Shown piece by piece: positions 34,201-42,370 of a stretch of DNA of 64,000 nucleotides. This DNA is from CAZVYS01 sp964630755 (GTDB lineage: Bacteria; Patescibacteriota; Microgenomatia; UBA1400; CG1-02-47-37): NCBI GenBank assembly GCA_964630755.1, contig CAZVYS010000002.1, positions 23,936 through 87,935 on the forward strand, written 5' to 3'. The notes under the pieces were generated by a model that was given only the letters and a program-made list of their open reading frames with translations, did no database searches and was not told the origin of the DNA. The position numbers and the translations under genes were made by a program. The stretch's first letter is position 1. Each line of letters begins with the position of its first letter.

Positions 34201-35504
34201 ATTCCTTCAATTTCAATAATTACATTACTTCCTTCCACTTTTCCCATGTCTTTTAACTTCTTCTCAGCTCTTTCAGCCACTTCAAAAGACGGCAAAACTG
34301 CATCGTGAAGATCTTGATTCCTTTTAGTCATTCTCTCTCTTTCTCTAGGATCAACTGCATACTCAAATATTCCTATGCCCTTATTTCTAACTATCGCTTC
34401 TGTAAACACCGGGTTAGCCAAAGCTTTTTTTGGGTCATGAGAAATATCTTTTTCCATTAACACAAACCCTGCTCGCACATTTTCCTGACAAACTCTATAA
34501 ACCCCCCTCACCATCATCTCTCTAACACCTAAATCTTCTAAGCTCAATATCCCATCATTTCGACTCCACTCCTCTTCTACCCAAGGCAACACAAGCTCTA
34601 AAGTTACAACCGCCGCCTCAATATATCCTAGGCCTCCTCCTTTTATCGCCCCGTTAACATCATTTCTATCAAAAAACTTCCAATCTTTCCAATGAGCAAC
34701 TCCATTATACTTTCTATCTAATTTGTCTGCTTTTTCCAACAAACCACCATTTCCGTCAATTTCTTGCCTAATAAAATCTACGCTTTCCATTTCTTTATCA
34801 ATCTTTTTTCCAACAACTGATTGCCATCTCTCGGTATACCACACGTTTCTTGCTCTTCTTTTAGACTTTCCAGTTTTACTAACACCTTCTCTAACTCTAT
34901 CTCTATTATTATCATTCTTTCTAGTTTCAGCCGTAGCCTTTTCTACTTCTTTAATATTGTCGTCTGTGGCTACAATGTCTGATTCTGTTCTTAGATTCTG
35001 TAACTGCTCCACCCTTCCAATGTCTTCCTCTAGCTGCCATTTCACTAACAACATTTCCATTCCTGATAATAATAACTCTGCTTTTCTCTTGTCTTCTGGG
35101 TTCATTGGATGATTAACCACTGCCTCTACCCTTTTTAACTCTCTCACTACCACATCATTGTCTTTGGCCAACAAATGCCCTTCGAATAATGTTATTTCTC
35201 TATTAATTTGATCTTTTTTTGCTTGAGAAATCAATCCATCTCTGCCCACGGCAGTAGCAAATCTCATTCCTGCTTCAGCAGTTTTCCAACTCTTGCTTCT
35301 TTCTCCAAACAAAGTTTCTGAAACACTTGTAAGTTGATTTAAATTATCAACTTGAGTTGAACCATTCCATCTCACTGTTGCTTTCATTTCTCGAACGTCT
35401 TCCACTGCTTGCACCACCTCGTTTAAACCCGCATCTCCAATTCCTTTGCAAGCATCAAACTCAATTTTTCCTCCTTTTTCAGCTACATTACTCACCTCTG
35501 TCAT
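31296..35504 (-). CDS. unrecognised giant protein with C-terminal hydrophobic pair
   Basis: A 1402-residue protein I do not recognise. The N-terminal 280 residues are charged and probably coiled or helical. A long central region is rich in Trp, Tyr and Phe, for example HYFELSESGISPWMYIFDQ. A hydrophobic pair lies near about 1255-1295 (LRALLPAAAMTLLWTVPVFG, WWVAALGASYSMNLFG), followed by a basic C-terminus. There is no ATPase, protease or nuclease motif that I can see, and no signal peptide. Its position inside the secretion region and its size suggest a structural or secreted-substrate-related role (inference). Confidence 0.6.
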   Translation of the reverse strand: MTEVSNVAEKGGKIEFDACKGIGDAGLNEVVQAVEDVREMKATVRWNGSTQVDNLNQLTSVSETLFGERSKSWKTAEAGMRFATAVGRDGLISQAKKDQINREITLFEGHLLAKDNDVVVRELKRVEAVVNHPMNPEDKRKAELLLSGMEMLLVKWQLEEDIGRVEQLQNLRTESDIVATDDNIKEVEKATAETRKNDNNRDRVREGVSKTGKSKRRARNVWYTERWQSVVGKKIDKEMESVDFIRQEIDGNGGLLEKADKLDRKYNGVAHWKDWKFFDRNDVNGAIKGGGLGYIEAAVVTLELVLPWVEEEWSRNDGILSLEDLGVREMMVRGVYRVCQENVRAGFVLMEKDISHDPKKALANPVFTEAIVRNKGIGIFEYAVDPRERERMTKRNQDLHDAVLPSFEVAERAEKKLKDMGKVEGSNVIIEIEGMGEIPVPLNQKGQGFEPMFCYEKKRDGTKEVNFDQFEYRIWLARVSLFNFIHRSLPMDTHYFELSESGISPWMYIFDQVVTSDQDLLEKITSPELKRLMPQVSEFWLLQLYLNEGRDIAKELKNVDWEKQGAAEMFKEIAHRYFHLSWSKTGEVGPDINLYEPISPELTRKKWKNLREGRMIWKETKRPMMINLQHLFWHLGWQATTHRMEWGDQTYGDWLTGQPKGSPDDPYSYIGLFPTFIQEKIGSGLAFMVSLDAIWWTMGLHAELYPLVKKSVKLTDGSIEDRWEILASHDEAMYLRESSGELSQAGELLRIYRRDVRRRWREYMANNMGSIEKRMLANIQMILGAGKAEAGSKEARAFVSRNIMQLANFLCFNQTLQETWCGSVDAPNEFYQRKSLVLRRDGTVKKSTVEPRPLDLDLHEVWRAIRKPTHQEGAALILTGVPEKVINRHARMVIFGRQRKFNKPLEKVDGLARQIWGSAKKANYFWVMRALAASFSPEEVGEQWGKETSANATQVAAMESFAEEVMTGLQLMCNKVFSPQSFYEMVLFSWAREQVKWYDNYRFFFDPYLADMDVLEEITTWKFNAGPRGSRSGKKKAEHIIYHPLLAGDDGEQVDDFFNWHTTQSFLSYDDFDSKGRKTKRYRGDYILTMAMDTMLPANDDWTDELTRMWYCNLGGNAQYIPTAIHNRFYDLSRASGILKDHDWFRPGVEFAHMPKLKELWTIIENAGLHDFDAKTVEKMLYRKPYFFNWVWAGREVPYFVSDLLFGQLDAMEQFTVKTKETASGVLGMSPIVGQVGNFFINGIASPVPQLRALLPAAAMTLLWTVPVFGLASQSWWVAALGASYSMNLFGRGAQLLFGKLQEDIANNLKQNVWDIKDHPVLSFIYRRDLYAFRRMPDMTKPKEKRLMASQRADRVIPTMLNATCMRPGLYHDKSLPEGHTIARREKTREKTDLVTSGKILR

Positions 35505-35506
35505 AA

Positions 35507-35860
35507 TTATTTATTCAATAAATTACTTAATATCTTTAACTCATCTTCTCTTATATTTACTACTATCTCATCAATTAAACTATAAAACTCCCCCTCTATC
35601 AGCTCAGCCATATTTATATCTTGATCTATTTCATTCCACTTTGTTTCTTTCATGTATCGTTCTATTTCCTCTTTTAAATCTGTTGTCTTTTTTTTCTTAT
35701 TAATAACTCGCCAAATAAACTTTACTAATACTCGTGCCTGTAATCTAATTTGTAAATTAAGCAAAAATGCTTTCTTTTGCCTATCACTTAAACTTAAACC
35801 ATCAAATAAAGACCTTAAAAATGTTTCTCTTGGATTAAAAAAATAACAAATGTTTTCCAT
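35507..35860 (-). CDS. small unrecognised helical protein
   Basis: A 117-residue charged protein (KKKKTTDLKEEIERYMKE, DELKILSNLLNK), predicted mostly helical and cytosolic. It is two bases from the start of the 1402-residue gene and twelve bases from the gene upstream of it. The tight spacing and similar composition with the next gene suggest paired small proteins expressed with the giant protein. Confidence 0.55.
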   Translation of the reverse strand: MENICYFFNPRETFLRSLFDGLSLSDRQKKAFLLNLQIRLQARVLVKFIWRVINKKKKTTDLKEEIERYMKETKWNEIDQDINMAELIEGEFYSLIDEIVVNIREDELKILSNLLNK

Positions 35861-35872
35861 ATTCCTAAACTT

Positions 35873-36190
35873 TCAACTATGAAATTTTGTAAACAATTTC
35901 CAATACTCTTCTATTCTGCTAAAATACCTTTGCTTTTTATTTTTTAACTCTTCTCCTATTAGACCTAAAACTAATAACAACCCAGATCGCATCATTTCTT
36001 CATTGACTCTTAAAAACTTATACTCACTCCAGTTTTTTCTTTTTAATAATTCTAATTGTTTTTCCAAAAACTTCTCCCCGTCGGTGACAACTAAATCAGA
36101 AAGCTCCTTTAAAGCCCTCGCTTTTCTCTCTTCCACTATCTTCAATAGCTTCACTGGCAAATCACCAGCCTGTTGCTGTTTCATATTCAC
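35873..36190 (-). CDS. small unrecognised helical protein, first gene of minus-strand group
   Basis: A 105-residue, Lys/Glu-rich, helical protein (KLLKIVEERKARALKELSDL) with one modestly hydrophobic stretch (MMRSGLLLVLGLIGEEL). It has no known motif. It is divergent from the PrgI gene at 36262, with a 71-base shared control region. Confidence 0.55.
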   Translation of the reverse strand: MNMKQQQAGDLPVKLLKIVEERKARALKELSDLVVTDGEKFLEKQLELLKRKNWSEYKFLRVNEEMMRSGLLLVLGLIGEELKNKKQRYFSRIEEYWKLFTKFHS

Positions 36191-36224
36191 CTCATTATAA
36201 CTCCCTCTTTCTTCTCAAATCAAC

Positions 36225-36254
36225 TTGTATCCCTCCCCCAACTATCTCTATAAT
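36225..36254 (+). promoter_or_regulatory. promoter of prgI
   Basis: TTGTAT (36225-36230), an 18-base spacer, then a perfect TATAAT (36249-36254). The ATG at 36262 begins 8 bases after the -10, predicting a leaderless message. Confidence 0.68.
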
Positions 36255-36261
36255 ATTCCTA

Positions 36262-37377
36262 ATGCAACAACATCCTGTCCCCCAAGCCATCACCTCATAT
36301 AAATTCAAACTCGTTGGCGACATGACTTTAAGGCAGTTCGGTGAACTGGCTTTCGGCGTTATTATCGCCTGGCTTATCTTCAACTCAGAAATTAACTTTT
36401 TCTTTAAATGGACCCTTGGCCCCGTTTTCGGATTTCTAGGCTTTGCCCTTGCTTTTCTCCCTATTGAAGACCGCCCCCTTGACCAATGGATTGTTAACTT
36501 TGTTAAAGCTATCTATAGCCCCACCCAATTCACTTGGCAAGCCCAACCCAAAAAGCTTCACTTTTTTAAGGTTGTAAAAACCGCTACTAAAGCCGCCAAA
36601 GCTCAACCCATCAAAACTAACCAGCTTGAAGAATATCTAAGCACCCTGCCAGCTACCCCGGCTTCTACTTTTGACCAAGCTGAAACAAAATATTTAGAGC
36701 ACGTCACTCGTCTTTTTGGAGTTCTTGGTGTTCCTGCTAAAAAAATCTCTGACTCCGACCGCAGCGTCAAAGCCCAAACCGCCGACACCCCTTTAATCAA
36801 ATCTCCTATTAAAGGTATTCGCATCAGAAAACTAATGCATCCCCAATTGTGTTTACTCCCCCACGCCTCTGTCTACCAAGCTCCACTTGAACCACAAGCT
36901 GCCGCTATGCCTACAAAAATCAAGCCTTCTACTCAACCACTGCCCAAAACAACCCCTTCTAAACCGATGCCTAAAACTAAACCAGCTTCTACCAATAACT
37001 TAGGGGCGAATGCCCCTAAAACAGCTAAAAATCTTGTCAAAGTTCACCCCGCGACCGCGGGGCAACCTCTTAAAGCCACTACCTATGCTAGTAACGTCAT
37101 CCTCCCTCAAACCCCAGACAAACCCAACTTACTCGCCGGCATCACCTTAGATAAACAGGGGAAAATCATCCCCAGCGTTATCTTAGAAGTCCGTAACCAA
37201 AAAAATCATCCAGTTAGAGCTCTGCGATCAAACAAACTCGGCCAGTTCTTTATCGCTACTCCTCTTGCAGACGGTATCTACCAAATAGCCGCCGAACACC
37301 AAAACCACCGCTTTGCTATAATGAAACTCGAAGTCAAAAGCGAAGTCATTCCGCCTTTAAAAATTCAAGCCATATGA
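36262..37377 (+). CDS. PrgI family membrane protein with C-terminal carboxypeptidase-regulatory-like domain
   Basis: A 371-residue protein. The N-terminus QQHPVPQAITSYKFKLVGD, two adjacent helices (about 25-70) and the LPIEDRPLDQWI segment are typical of PrgI proteins that accompany VirB4 in Gram-positive and CPR type IV secretion systems. A long Pro/Lys-rich linker (about 215-280) contains a 24-residue insertion encoded by a 72-bp double-hairpin element (36991-37062). Residues about 285-370 (LLAGITLDKQGKIIPSVI, SNKLGQFFIATPLADGIYQI) form a carboxypeptidase-regulatory-like beta domain. It overlaps the next gene by four bases. Confidence 0.85.
   Translation: MQQHPVPQAITSYKFKLVGDMTLRQFGELAFGVIIAWLIFNSEINFFFKWTLGPVFGFLGFALAFLPIEDRPLDQWIVNFVKAIYSPTQFTWQAQPKKLHFFKVVKTATKAAKAQPIKTNQLEEYLSTLPATPASTFDQAETKYLEHVTRLFGVLGVPAKKISDSDRSVKAQTADTPLIKSPIKGIRIRKLMHPQLCLLPHASVYQAPLEPQAAAMPTKIKPSTQPLPKTTPSKPMPKTKPASTNNLGANAPKTAKNLVKVHPATAGQPLKATTYASNVILPQTPDKPNLLAGITLDKQGKIIPSVILEVRNQKNHPVRALRSNKLGQFFIATPLADGIYQIAAEHQNHRFAIMKLEVKSEVIPPLKIQAI
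36991..37062. repeat. 72-bp double-hairpin element, copy in prgI
   Basis: Hairpins aggggcgaatgcccct and ccccgcgaccgcgggg are joined by the same linker length as at 38100 and 38246. It is read in frame as NNLGANAPKTAKNLVKVHPA. Compensatory changes in the stems (c and g for t and a) keep pairing. Confidence 0.9.
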
Positions 37378-38174
37378 AACCTGCCATCAAGCCCCAAAAC
37401 CCAAGCACTCAAGACCATCTAGACATCGAAGACATTCGAGACAATCTAGCCATCTTAAAAGACGGCTCTTGCGCCTTAGTTATCCAAACCACTGCTGTCA
37501 ACTTCTCTCTTTTATCAGAAGGCGAACAAGACGCCATTATCTATGCTTATGCAGGGCTTTTAAACTCTCTTACTTTTCCCATTCAAGTCATTATTCGTTC
37601 TCAAAAGAAAAACATCAACTCTTACCTTAATCTTCTTCAGGTTCAAGAACAAAAGATGACTAATCCTCTTCTAAAATCCCAACTCCAAAAATATCGACAA
37701 TTCATCCAGTCCACTGTCCAAGAAAACGAAGTCTTAGACAAAAAATTCTACCTTGTCATTCCCTTCTCAAGCCTTGAACTTGGCGTTAAATCTACTTTAA
37801 AATCTTCTTTTAAAAAAGCCAATCGCCTTCCCTTTGACAAAGACTACATCATTCAAAAAGCCACCACCACCCTCGTTCCTCGTCGTGACCACTTAATCGG
37901 CCAACTAACCAAAATCGGCCTTAAAGCTCACCCGCTCACCACCCCCGAACTAATCAAGCTTTTTTATCACTACTACAATCCCGACGCCGGCTCAATCGAG
38001 ATCAGTGATAAAAGTGACTTTAACTCACCCATGGTTAAAACCGCTATTTCCTCCGAAGCTCCAGATTCCACTCCAACCCCCGAAGCTAAACCCACTCTTG
38101 CCAATAACTTAGGGGTGAATACCCCTAAAACAGCTAAAAATACTAGCAAGGTTCACCCCGCGAATGCGGGGTAA
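37374..38174 (+). CDS. VirB4-associated protein (VirB4 N-terminal-like)
   Basis: A 266-residue soluble protein always expected between PrgI and VirB4 in this arrangement. LDIEDIRDNLAILKDGSCAL followed by VNFSLLSEGEQDAIIYAYAG and FPIQVIIRSQKKN resembles the N-terminal region of TraC/VirB4 proteins. It has no P-loop. The C-terminal 24 residues (NNLGVNTPKTAKNTSKVHPA and on) and the position next to the TAA stop derive from a 72-bp element (38100-38171), so the end of this protein has been rewritten. It overlaps prgI by four bases, and virB4 starts 17 bases later. Confidence 0.72.
   Translation: MKPAIKPQNPSTQDHLDIEDIRDNLAILKDGSCALVIQTTAVNFSLLSEGEQDAIIYAYAGLLNSLTFPIQVIIRSQKKNINSYLNLLQVQEQKMTNPLLKSQLQKYRQFIQSTVQENEVLDKKFYLVIPFSSLELGVKSTLKSSFKKANRLPFDKDYIIQKATTTLVPRRDHLIGQLTKIGLKAHPLTTPELIKLFYHYYNPDAGSIEISDKSDFNSPMVKTAISSEAPDSTPTPEAKPTLANNLGVNTPKTAKNTSKVHPANAG
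38100..38171. repeat. 72-bp double-hairpin element, C-terminus of the VirB4-associated gene
   Basis: By reading identical over all 72 bases to 38246-38317. Hairpins aggggtgaatacccct and ccccgcgaatgcgggg. The host gene stops (TAA) at its right edge. Confidence 0.95.
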
Positions 38175-38191
38175 CCACCAAAGGCTTCAGC

Positions 38192-41100
38192 ATGAAACTA
38201 AACCTAAACCTTGCCAAGAAAAAACCAAAACAACCCCAACCTCCTGCCAATAACTTAGGGGTGAATACCCCTAAAACAGCTAAAAATACTAGCAAGGTTC
38301 ACCCCGCGAATGCGGGGCAGCAACCAACCCCTAATAAAAAACCAACTACTCCAAGTCCTCAAGCACCCTCCACTGCTCAAGCTCAATTTTCAAAAGGCGT
38401 TTCCTCAGTCAAAGACATCATTGCCCCTGGCGCCCTAGAAATAGATTTTAACTATCAAAAAATCGGCAATGTCTACTTCCGCACTCTTTTTGTCTCTGGC
38501 TACCCCAGATTCGTTAATGCCAACTGGTTGGCCCCCTTAATCAACTTTGGACACTCCTTAAGTGTTGCTATGTACATCTACCCCATCGAGGGCCGAGGCC
38601 TAATGGATGACCTTCGTCGAAAAGTCGGCGAAATGGAAGCCGAAATCCAGTCTGATGTTGACCGCGGTCGCATCGCTGACGTCTCTACCCGAGTTAAGCT
38701 CGAGGATGCCAAAAAACTTCAGGAGCAACTAGCTAAAGGCTCCGAGCGCTTCTTTCAATTTGGGTTATACATCACTCTCTCAGCCAAATCTGTTGCCGAG
38801 CTTAACAAAACCACTCAAGCTGTCCAGTCTACCCTCGGCTCTCTCATGATTATCGCTAAATCAGCCAGCCTACAAATTGAACAAGCTTTTAAAACCACCC
38901 TCCCCCTTGCCCAGGACAGACTCATGATCACTAGAAACATGGACACCACCAGCCTAGCCACCACCTTTCCTTTTACTTCTTCTGAACTAACTCAGAATCA
39001 AGGAGTTTTATACGGCATTAACCAACACAATAGCTCTCTAATTATCTTAGACCGCTTTTCTTTAGAAAATGCCAACTCTGTTATTTTCGCCAAGTCCGGT
39101 GCTGGAAAAAGTATTGCTGGCCATGAGCCAGTACTCTACGATAACGGTTCTGGACCCCGACTATCACCTATTGGACCGCTTATTAACCAACTCATTAAAC
39201 AAAAAGGGGCTCAAAAAATTGACCATGAAATGGAAGGAGTTACTAATCCCCAGCTCAAAGTCTTCACCTTTGATAAAAACCTAAAAGGCCAGTGGGCTAA
39301 AGTCACTGTCGCCGCCAGAAAAAAAGCCCCCAAGAAACTCTACCGCTTTACCACCTCTTCTGGTCGACAAATAACAACCACCGCCGATCATAATCTTGTC
39401 ATTCTTAAAAAAGGCCGAGTCATTACTTCCCGTGGAGACCAAGTTAAAATTAACGACTTTATCCCAATTCCTCGCCACCTTCACATTTCTGCCACTCAAC
39501 CAGGCACCCTAAACCTGCTTAAATTATTAAGCCACTCGCCAAAAGTTTATGTCTATTTCGCCAACTCAGTCATTAAGGCTCATTACCAAGCTTTAAAATC
39601 TCAAACAATTAATCCAAAATACGATCGCTACCTTTATAAATATGCCCAAAGTCGACCAATTCCCATTAAATACTTTACTCAACTGCTTAAAAAAATCCAA
39701 CAACCCCTCAACCAAGCTCAGCTAACCAAAATTAGGCTTGGCTCAAGAATCTATCAACCCAACACCTCCCTTGCAACCTCAATTAAAATCACCCCTTGCT
39801 TATCCAAGTTAATTGGATATTATCTAGCCGAAGGTGGTTCAACCAAAAACTTTCTTCACATCACCCAGTTAAACCCTAATGTCAGAAAAGACATCCAGTC
39901 TTGCTTAAAAAAACTCGGCTGGGCCTATTTTACTACTCCTCATGGCATTAGAATTGGTTCTAGAATTATTGTTGCTTTATTTAAGGCTTTAAAACTAGGT
40001 GTCTCTGCTCAAACTAAAGCCATTCCCACCGCTTTTTATCAACAACCCCTTAAACTTATTGGCCTTGTTTTAAAAACCTACTTTGAAGGCGACGGCACCG
40101 TTGAACATCATCAAGTCTCTGTTGTTTCCAAATCAAAAAAACTCATCTCTGATATCTCCTATCTCCTACTCTTCTTTGGTATTATTGCTAGAACCAAAAA
40201 AGTCTTTAAGCGCGCCACAAACACCAATCACTCTGGCTCATATTATTACCAGTTAGTTATTTCTGGCCAACAACATTTAAGTAAATTTGCCCAGCAAATT
40301 AGCTTTGTTTCAAAAGCAAAAAATACTAAACTAAAAAACATTCTCAATCAATCTACTAACACTAACGTGGACATCATTCCTCAAACCCAATCTCTACTTA
40401 AAGACATTTATCACACTCTTTATAGCTCTCCACAAATAAAAAGCCCCTCCAACCTTTCTCCCCTTAAAAGAGGCATCTTTAACCCATCTCGTCAAACCCT
40501 AACAAGACTTATCAAAACTTTTGAGCAAAGAGTCAACCAAATTGAGACAATGCCCACTAATGGATTTGCGGCCATTAACAAACTGCCCCAGCTTAATTCT
40601 TTACGTCAAAAAATTTCCCAAAACAAAAGGTTAAACTCTCTCGCTTATCAAGAATTGGGTGAATCTTGGCGATTAATTAAGCAAAAGCGGGTTTCTCCTG
40701 GAGCCAAAAATGTTTTTAAGTTGTTAAAAACAGTCGAGGGGTACGATTACCCACTACCCATTGTCAAGCAAGAAATCGATCATGCTTTTAGCATTTTAGG
40801 TGAGTCTTTAAAAAGTTTTGATTCAAGTCTTTGGACCACTATTACTCAAAGACCAGGCGGAAACACTGCCTACCAAAAACTAACCAATGCAAAAAAACAC
40901 CTTTTAAAAACTTATCGTCAAAAAACATTTCAGATTAATAAAATTAAGCAGAAAATTAACCAGCTTAAAAAGCTTGCCAATTCCGATTTATTTTGGGATC
41001 CAATCACCAACATTAAAACTATCAGCAATCATCAACGCCAATATGTCTACGACTTAACCGTTGAAAACGAAGTTTTTGTTGCAGGCACCGGAGGCTTATT

Positions 41101-42202
41101 TATTCATAATTCTTACCTCGTTAAACTTGAAGCTCTACGCTCCCTCATGTTTGACGTCGAAATCATCATCATCGACCCAGAGTCTGAATACCAGCCCTTG
41201 TGTGAATCAGTTGGTGGTCAATACATTGACTTTTCTTTTAAATCTGCTTCAAAAATCAACCCTTTTGACCTATCCCAAGTTTACGAAGAAGGTCAAAACG
41301 AACTCGGCCAAAAAGTCATCGCCCTTCACTCCCTCTTTAAAGTCATGATGGGCGACTTAAATCCACAGGAAGAGGCTCTACTTGATCGAGCCATTATCCT
41401 CACCTATAAGCAAAAAGGTATTACTCCAGACCCGGCTACTCAGAAAAAAGAACCTCCTCTTTTAGAAGATCTTTACAAAGTCTTAATCGGCATGGAGGAA
41501 ACCACCGCCGAAACCCTCGCCGCCCGACTAGAAAAATATGTCAAAGGTTCTTTTAGAGGCATCTTTGACCAACATACTAATATAGACATTAAAAATACCT
41601 TTACAGTTTTTACCATTAGAAATCTCGAAGACGCGCTTCGTCCCATCGCCATGTTTATGATTCTAGATTTTATCTGGACTCGAATTAAAAAAGACCTTAA
41701 AAAACGCCTTATGATCGTTGACGAGGCTTGGTACATGATGAAGTACAAAGACTCAGCCAGCTTCTTATACTCTATGGCAAAAAGGGCTAGAAAATATTAT
41801 CTTGGCTTAACCACCATCACTCAAGACGTTGAAGACTTTCTTTCAACCGATTATGGTAAAGCCATTGTAACCAACTCCTCTATTCAAATCTTAATGAAGC
41901 AAAGCACTGCTGCCATTGACAAACTCACCCAGGTTTTCTATCTCTCTGAAGGGGAAAAACAGCTCTTGCTTGGCGCTGGTATTGGCCATGGTATTATATT
42001 TGCCGGCCAAAACCACGTCGCCTTAAAAGTAGTTGCCTCCCCAGACGAACACCAGCTAATCACCTCCGACCCAAGAGAAATCCTAGCTAAAAAACAGGCC
42101 CAAGCTCAAACCCAACCACCACCAAAAACCAACCCTCCACCCATTCCTCCTGTTGGCGCGCCACCACCATCAACATCCTCACCTTCTGCTCCTAGCCGGT
42201 AA
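38192..42202 (+). CDS. virB4: VirB4-type secretion ATPase interrupted by an intein
   Basis: A 1336-residue precursor. N-extein residues 1-306: a Pro-rich start carrying a 72-bp element in frame, then a VirB4/TraC body (VKDIIAPGALEIDFNYQKIG, GHSLSVAMYIYPIEG) up to the Walker A FAKSGAGK. An intein occupies residues 307-973. C-extein 974-1336 resumes with SYLVKLEALRSLMF, so the spliced P-loop reads GAGKSYLVK. It includes DVEIIIIDPESEYQPL, Walker B RLMIVDEAWYMM, and a Pro-rich tail. The predicted mature length is 669 residues. It powers the type IV secretion/pilus system. Splicing is required because the intein splits the ATP-binding loop. Confidence 0.93.
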   Translation: MKLNLNLAKKKPKQPQPPANNLGVNTPKTAKNTSKVHPANAGQQPTPNKKPTTPSPQAPSTAQAQFSKGVSSVKDIIAPGALEIDFNYQKIGNVYFRTLFVSGYPRFVNANWLAPLINFGHSLSVAMYIYPIEGRGLMDDLRRKVGEMEAEIQSDVDRGRIADVSTRVKLEDAKKLQEQLAKGSERFFQFGLYITLSAKSVAELNKTTQAVQSTLGSLMIIAKSASLQIEQAFKTTLPLAQDRLMITRNMDTTSLATTFPFTSSELTQNQGVLYGINQHNSSLIILDRFSLENANSVIFAKSGAGKSIAGHEPVLYDNGSGPRLSPIGPLINQLIKQKGAQKIDHEMEGVTNPQLKVFTFDKNLKGQWAKVTVAARKKAPKKLYRFTTSSGRQITTTADHNLVILKKGRVITSRGDQVKINDFIPIPRHLHISATQPGTLNLLKLLSHSPKVYVYFANSVIKAHYQALKSQTINPKYDRYLYKYAQSRPIPIKYFTQLLKKIQQPLNQAQLTKIRLGSRIYQPNTSLATSIKITPCLSKLIGYYLAEGGSTKNFLHITQLNPNVRKDIQSCLKKLGWAYFTTPHGIRIGSRIIVALFKALKLGVSAQTKAIPTAFYQQPLKLIGLVLKTYFEGDGTVEHHQVSVVSKSKKLISDISYLLLFFGIIARTKKVFKRATNTNHSGSYYYQLVISGQQHLSKFAQQISFVSKAKNTKLKNILNQSTNTNVDIIPQTQSLLKDIYHTLYSSPQIKSPSNLSPLKRGIFNPSRQTLTRLIKTFEQRVNQIETMPTNGFAAINKLPQLNSLRQKISQNKRLNSLAYQELGESWRLIKQKRVSPGAKNVFKLLKTVEGYDYPLPIVKQEIDHAFSILGESLKSFDSSLWTTITQRPGGNTAYQKLTNAKKHLLKTYRQKTFQINKIKQKINQLKKLANSDLFWDPITNIKTISNHQRQYVYDLTVENEVFVAGTGGLFIHNSYLVKLEALRSLMFDVEIIIIDPESEYQPLCESVGGQYIDFSFKSASKINPFDLSQVYEEGQNELGQKVIALHSLFKVMMGDLNPQEEALLDRAIILTYKQKGITPDPATQKKEPPLLEDLYKVLIGMEETTAETLAARLEKYVKGSFRGIFDQHTNIDIKNTFTVFTIRNLEDALRPIAMFMILDFIWTRIKKDLKKRLMIVDEAWYMMKYKDSASFLYSMAKRARKYYLGLTTITQDVEDFLSTDYGKAIVTNSSIQILMKQSTAAIDKLTQVFYLSEGEKQLLLGAGIGHGIIFAGQNHVALKVVASPDEHQLITSDPREILAKKQAQAQTQPPPKTNPPPIPPVGAPPPSTSSPSAPSR
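38246..38317. repeat. 72-bp double-hairpin element, N-terminus of virB4
   Basis: Identical copy of 38100-38171, 146 bases away, in frame in the virB4 N-terminus (residues 19-42). The same reading frame is used as in the preceding gene, giving the same peptide. Confidence 0.95.
39110..41110 (+). mobile_element. LAGLIDADG intein in the VirB4 P-loop
   Basis: A 2001-base in-frame insertion (667 residues). Block A starts at Ser (SIAGHEPVLYDNG), a Ser-1 intein. Block B is RQITTTADHNLVILKKG with the TxxH motif. DOD endonuclease motifs are LIGYYLAEGGSTKN (about precursor residue 539) and LKTYFEGDGTVE (about 629). Block F/G is YVYDLTVENEVFVAGTGG and then FIHN, followed by Ser+1. The terminal His-Asn and downstream Ser nucleophile are intact, so splicing should work. 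Both LAGLIDADG-like motifs keep an acidic residue (E in AEGG, D in GDG), so homing activity is possible. Confidence 0.95.
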
Positions 42203-42370
42203 ACTTCCACCTGTTATTCCTTCCACAACTTTCCTACCCCTACCTTCACCTCCCCTTATTAACTTAGAGACTGTTTCTCTTTTAGCTGGGACTTGTTGCC
42301 ATTTAGACAATTTCTTGTTTTCTCCACTTACCTGTCGCTCGGCATGACCATTTGGGATTCTATAAACCAT
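42203..42370. other. 168-base convergent gap between virB4 and dnaN
   Basis: Pyrimidine-rich on the plus strand. No hairpin with a T tract, RNA motif or convincing gene was seen. Confidence 0.5.

Noticed and set aside
36991..38317. CRISPR array suggested by repeated 72-bp units
   Set aside because: Only three copies, unequal spacing (over 1 kb and 74 bases), copies translated in frame, and no cas genes. They are dispersed double-hairpin elements.
42179..42370. A 63-residue minus-strand open frame starting right after the dnaN stop
   Set aside because: No recognisable domain, Arg/Gly-rich composition typical of non-coding frames, and it runs into the virB4 3' end on the other strand. The position is suggestive but the support is too weak.
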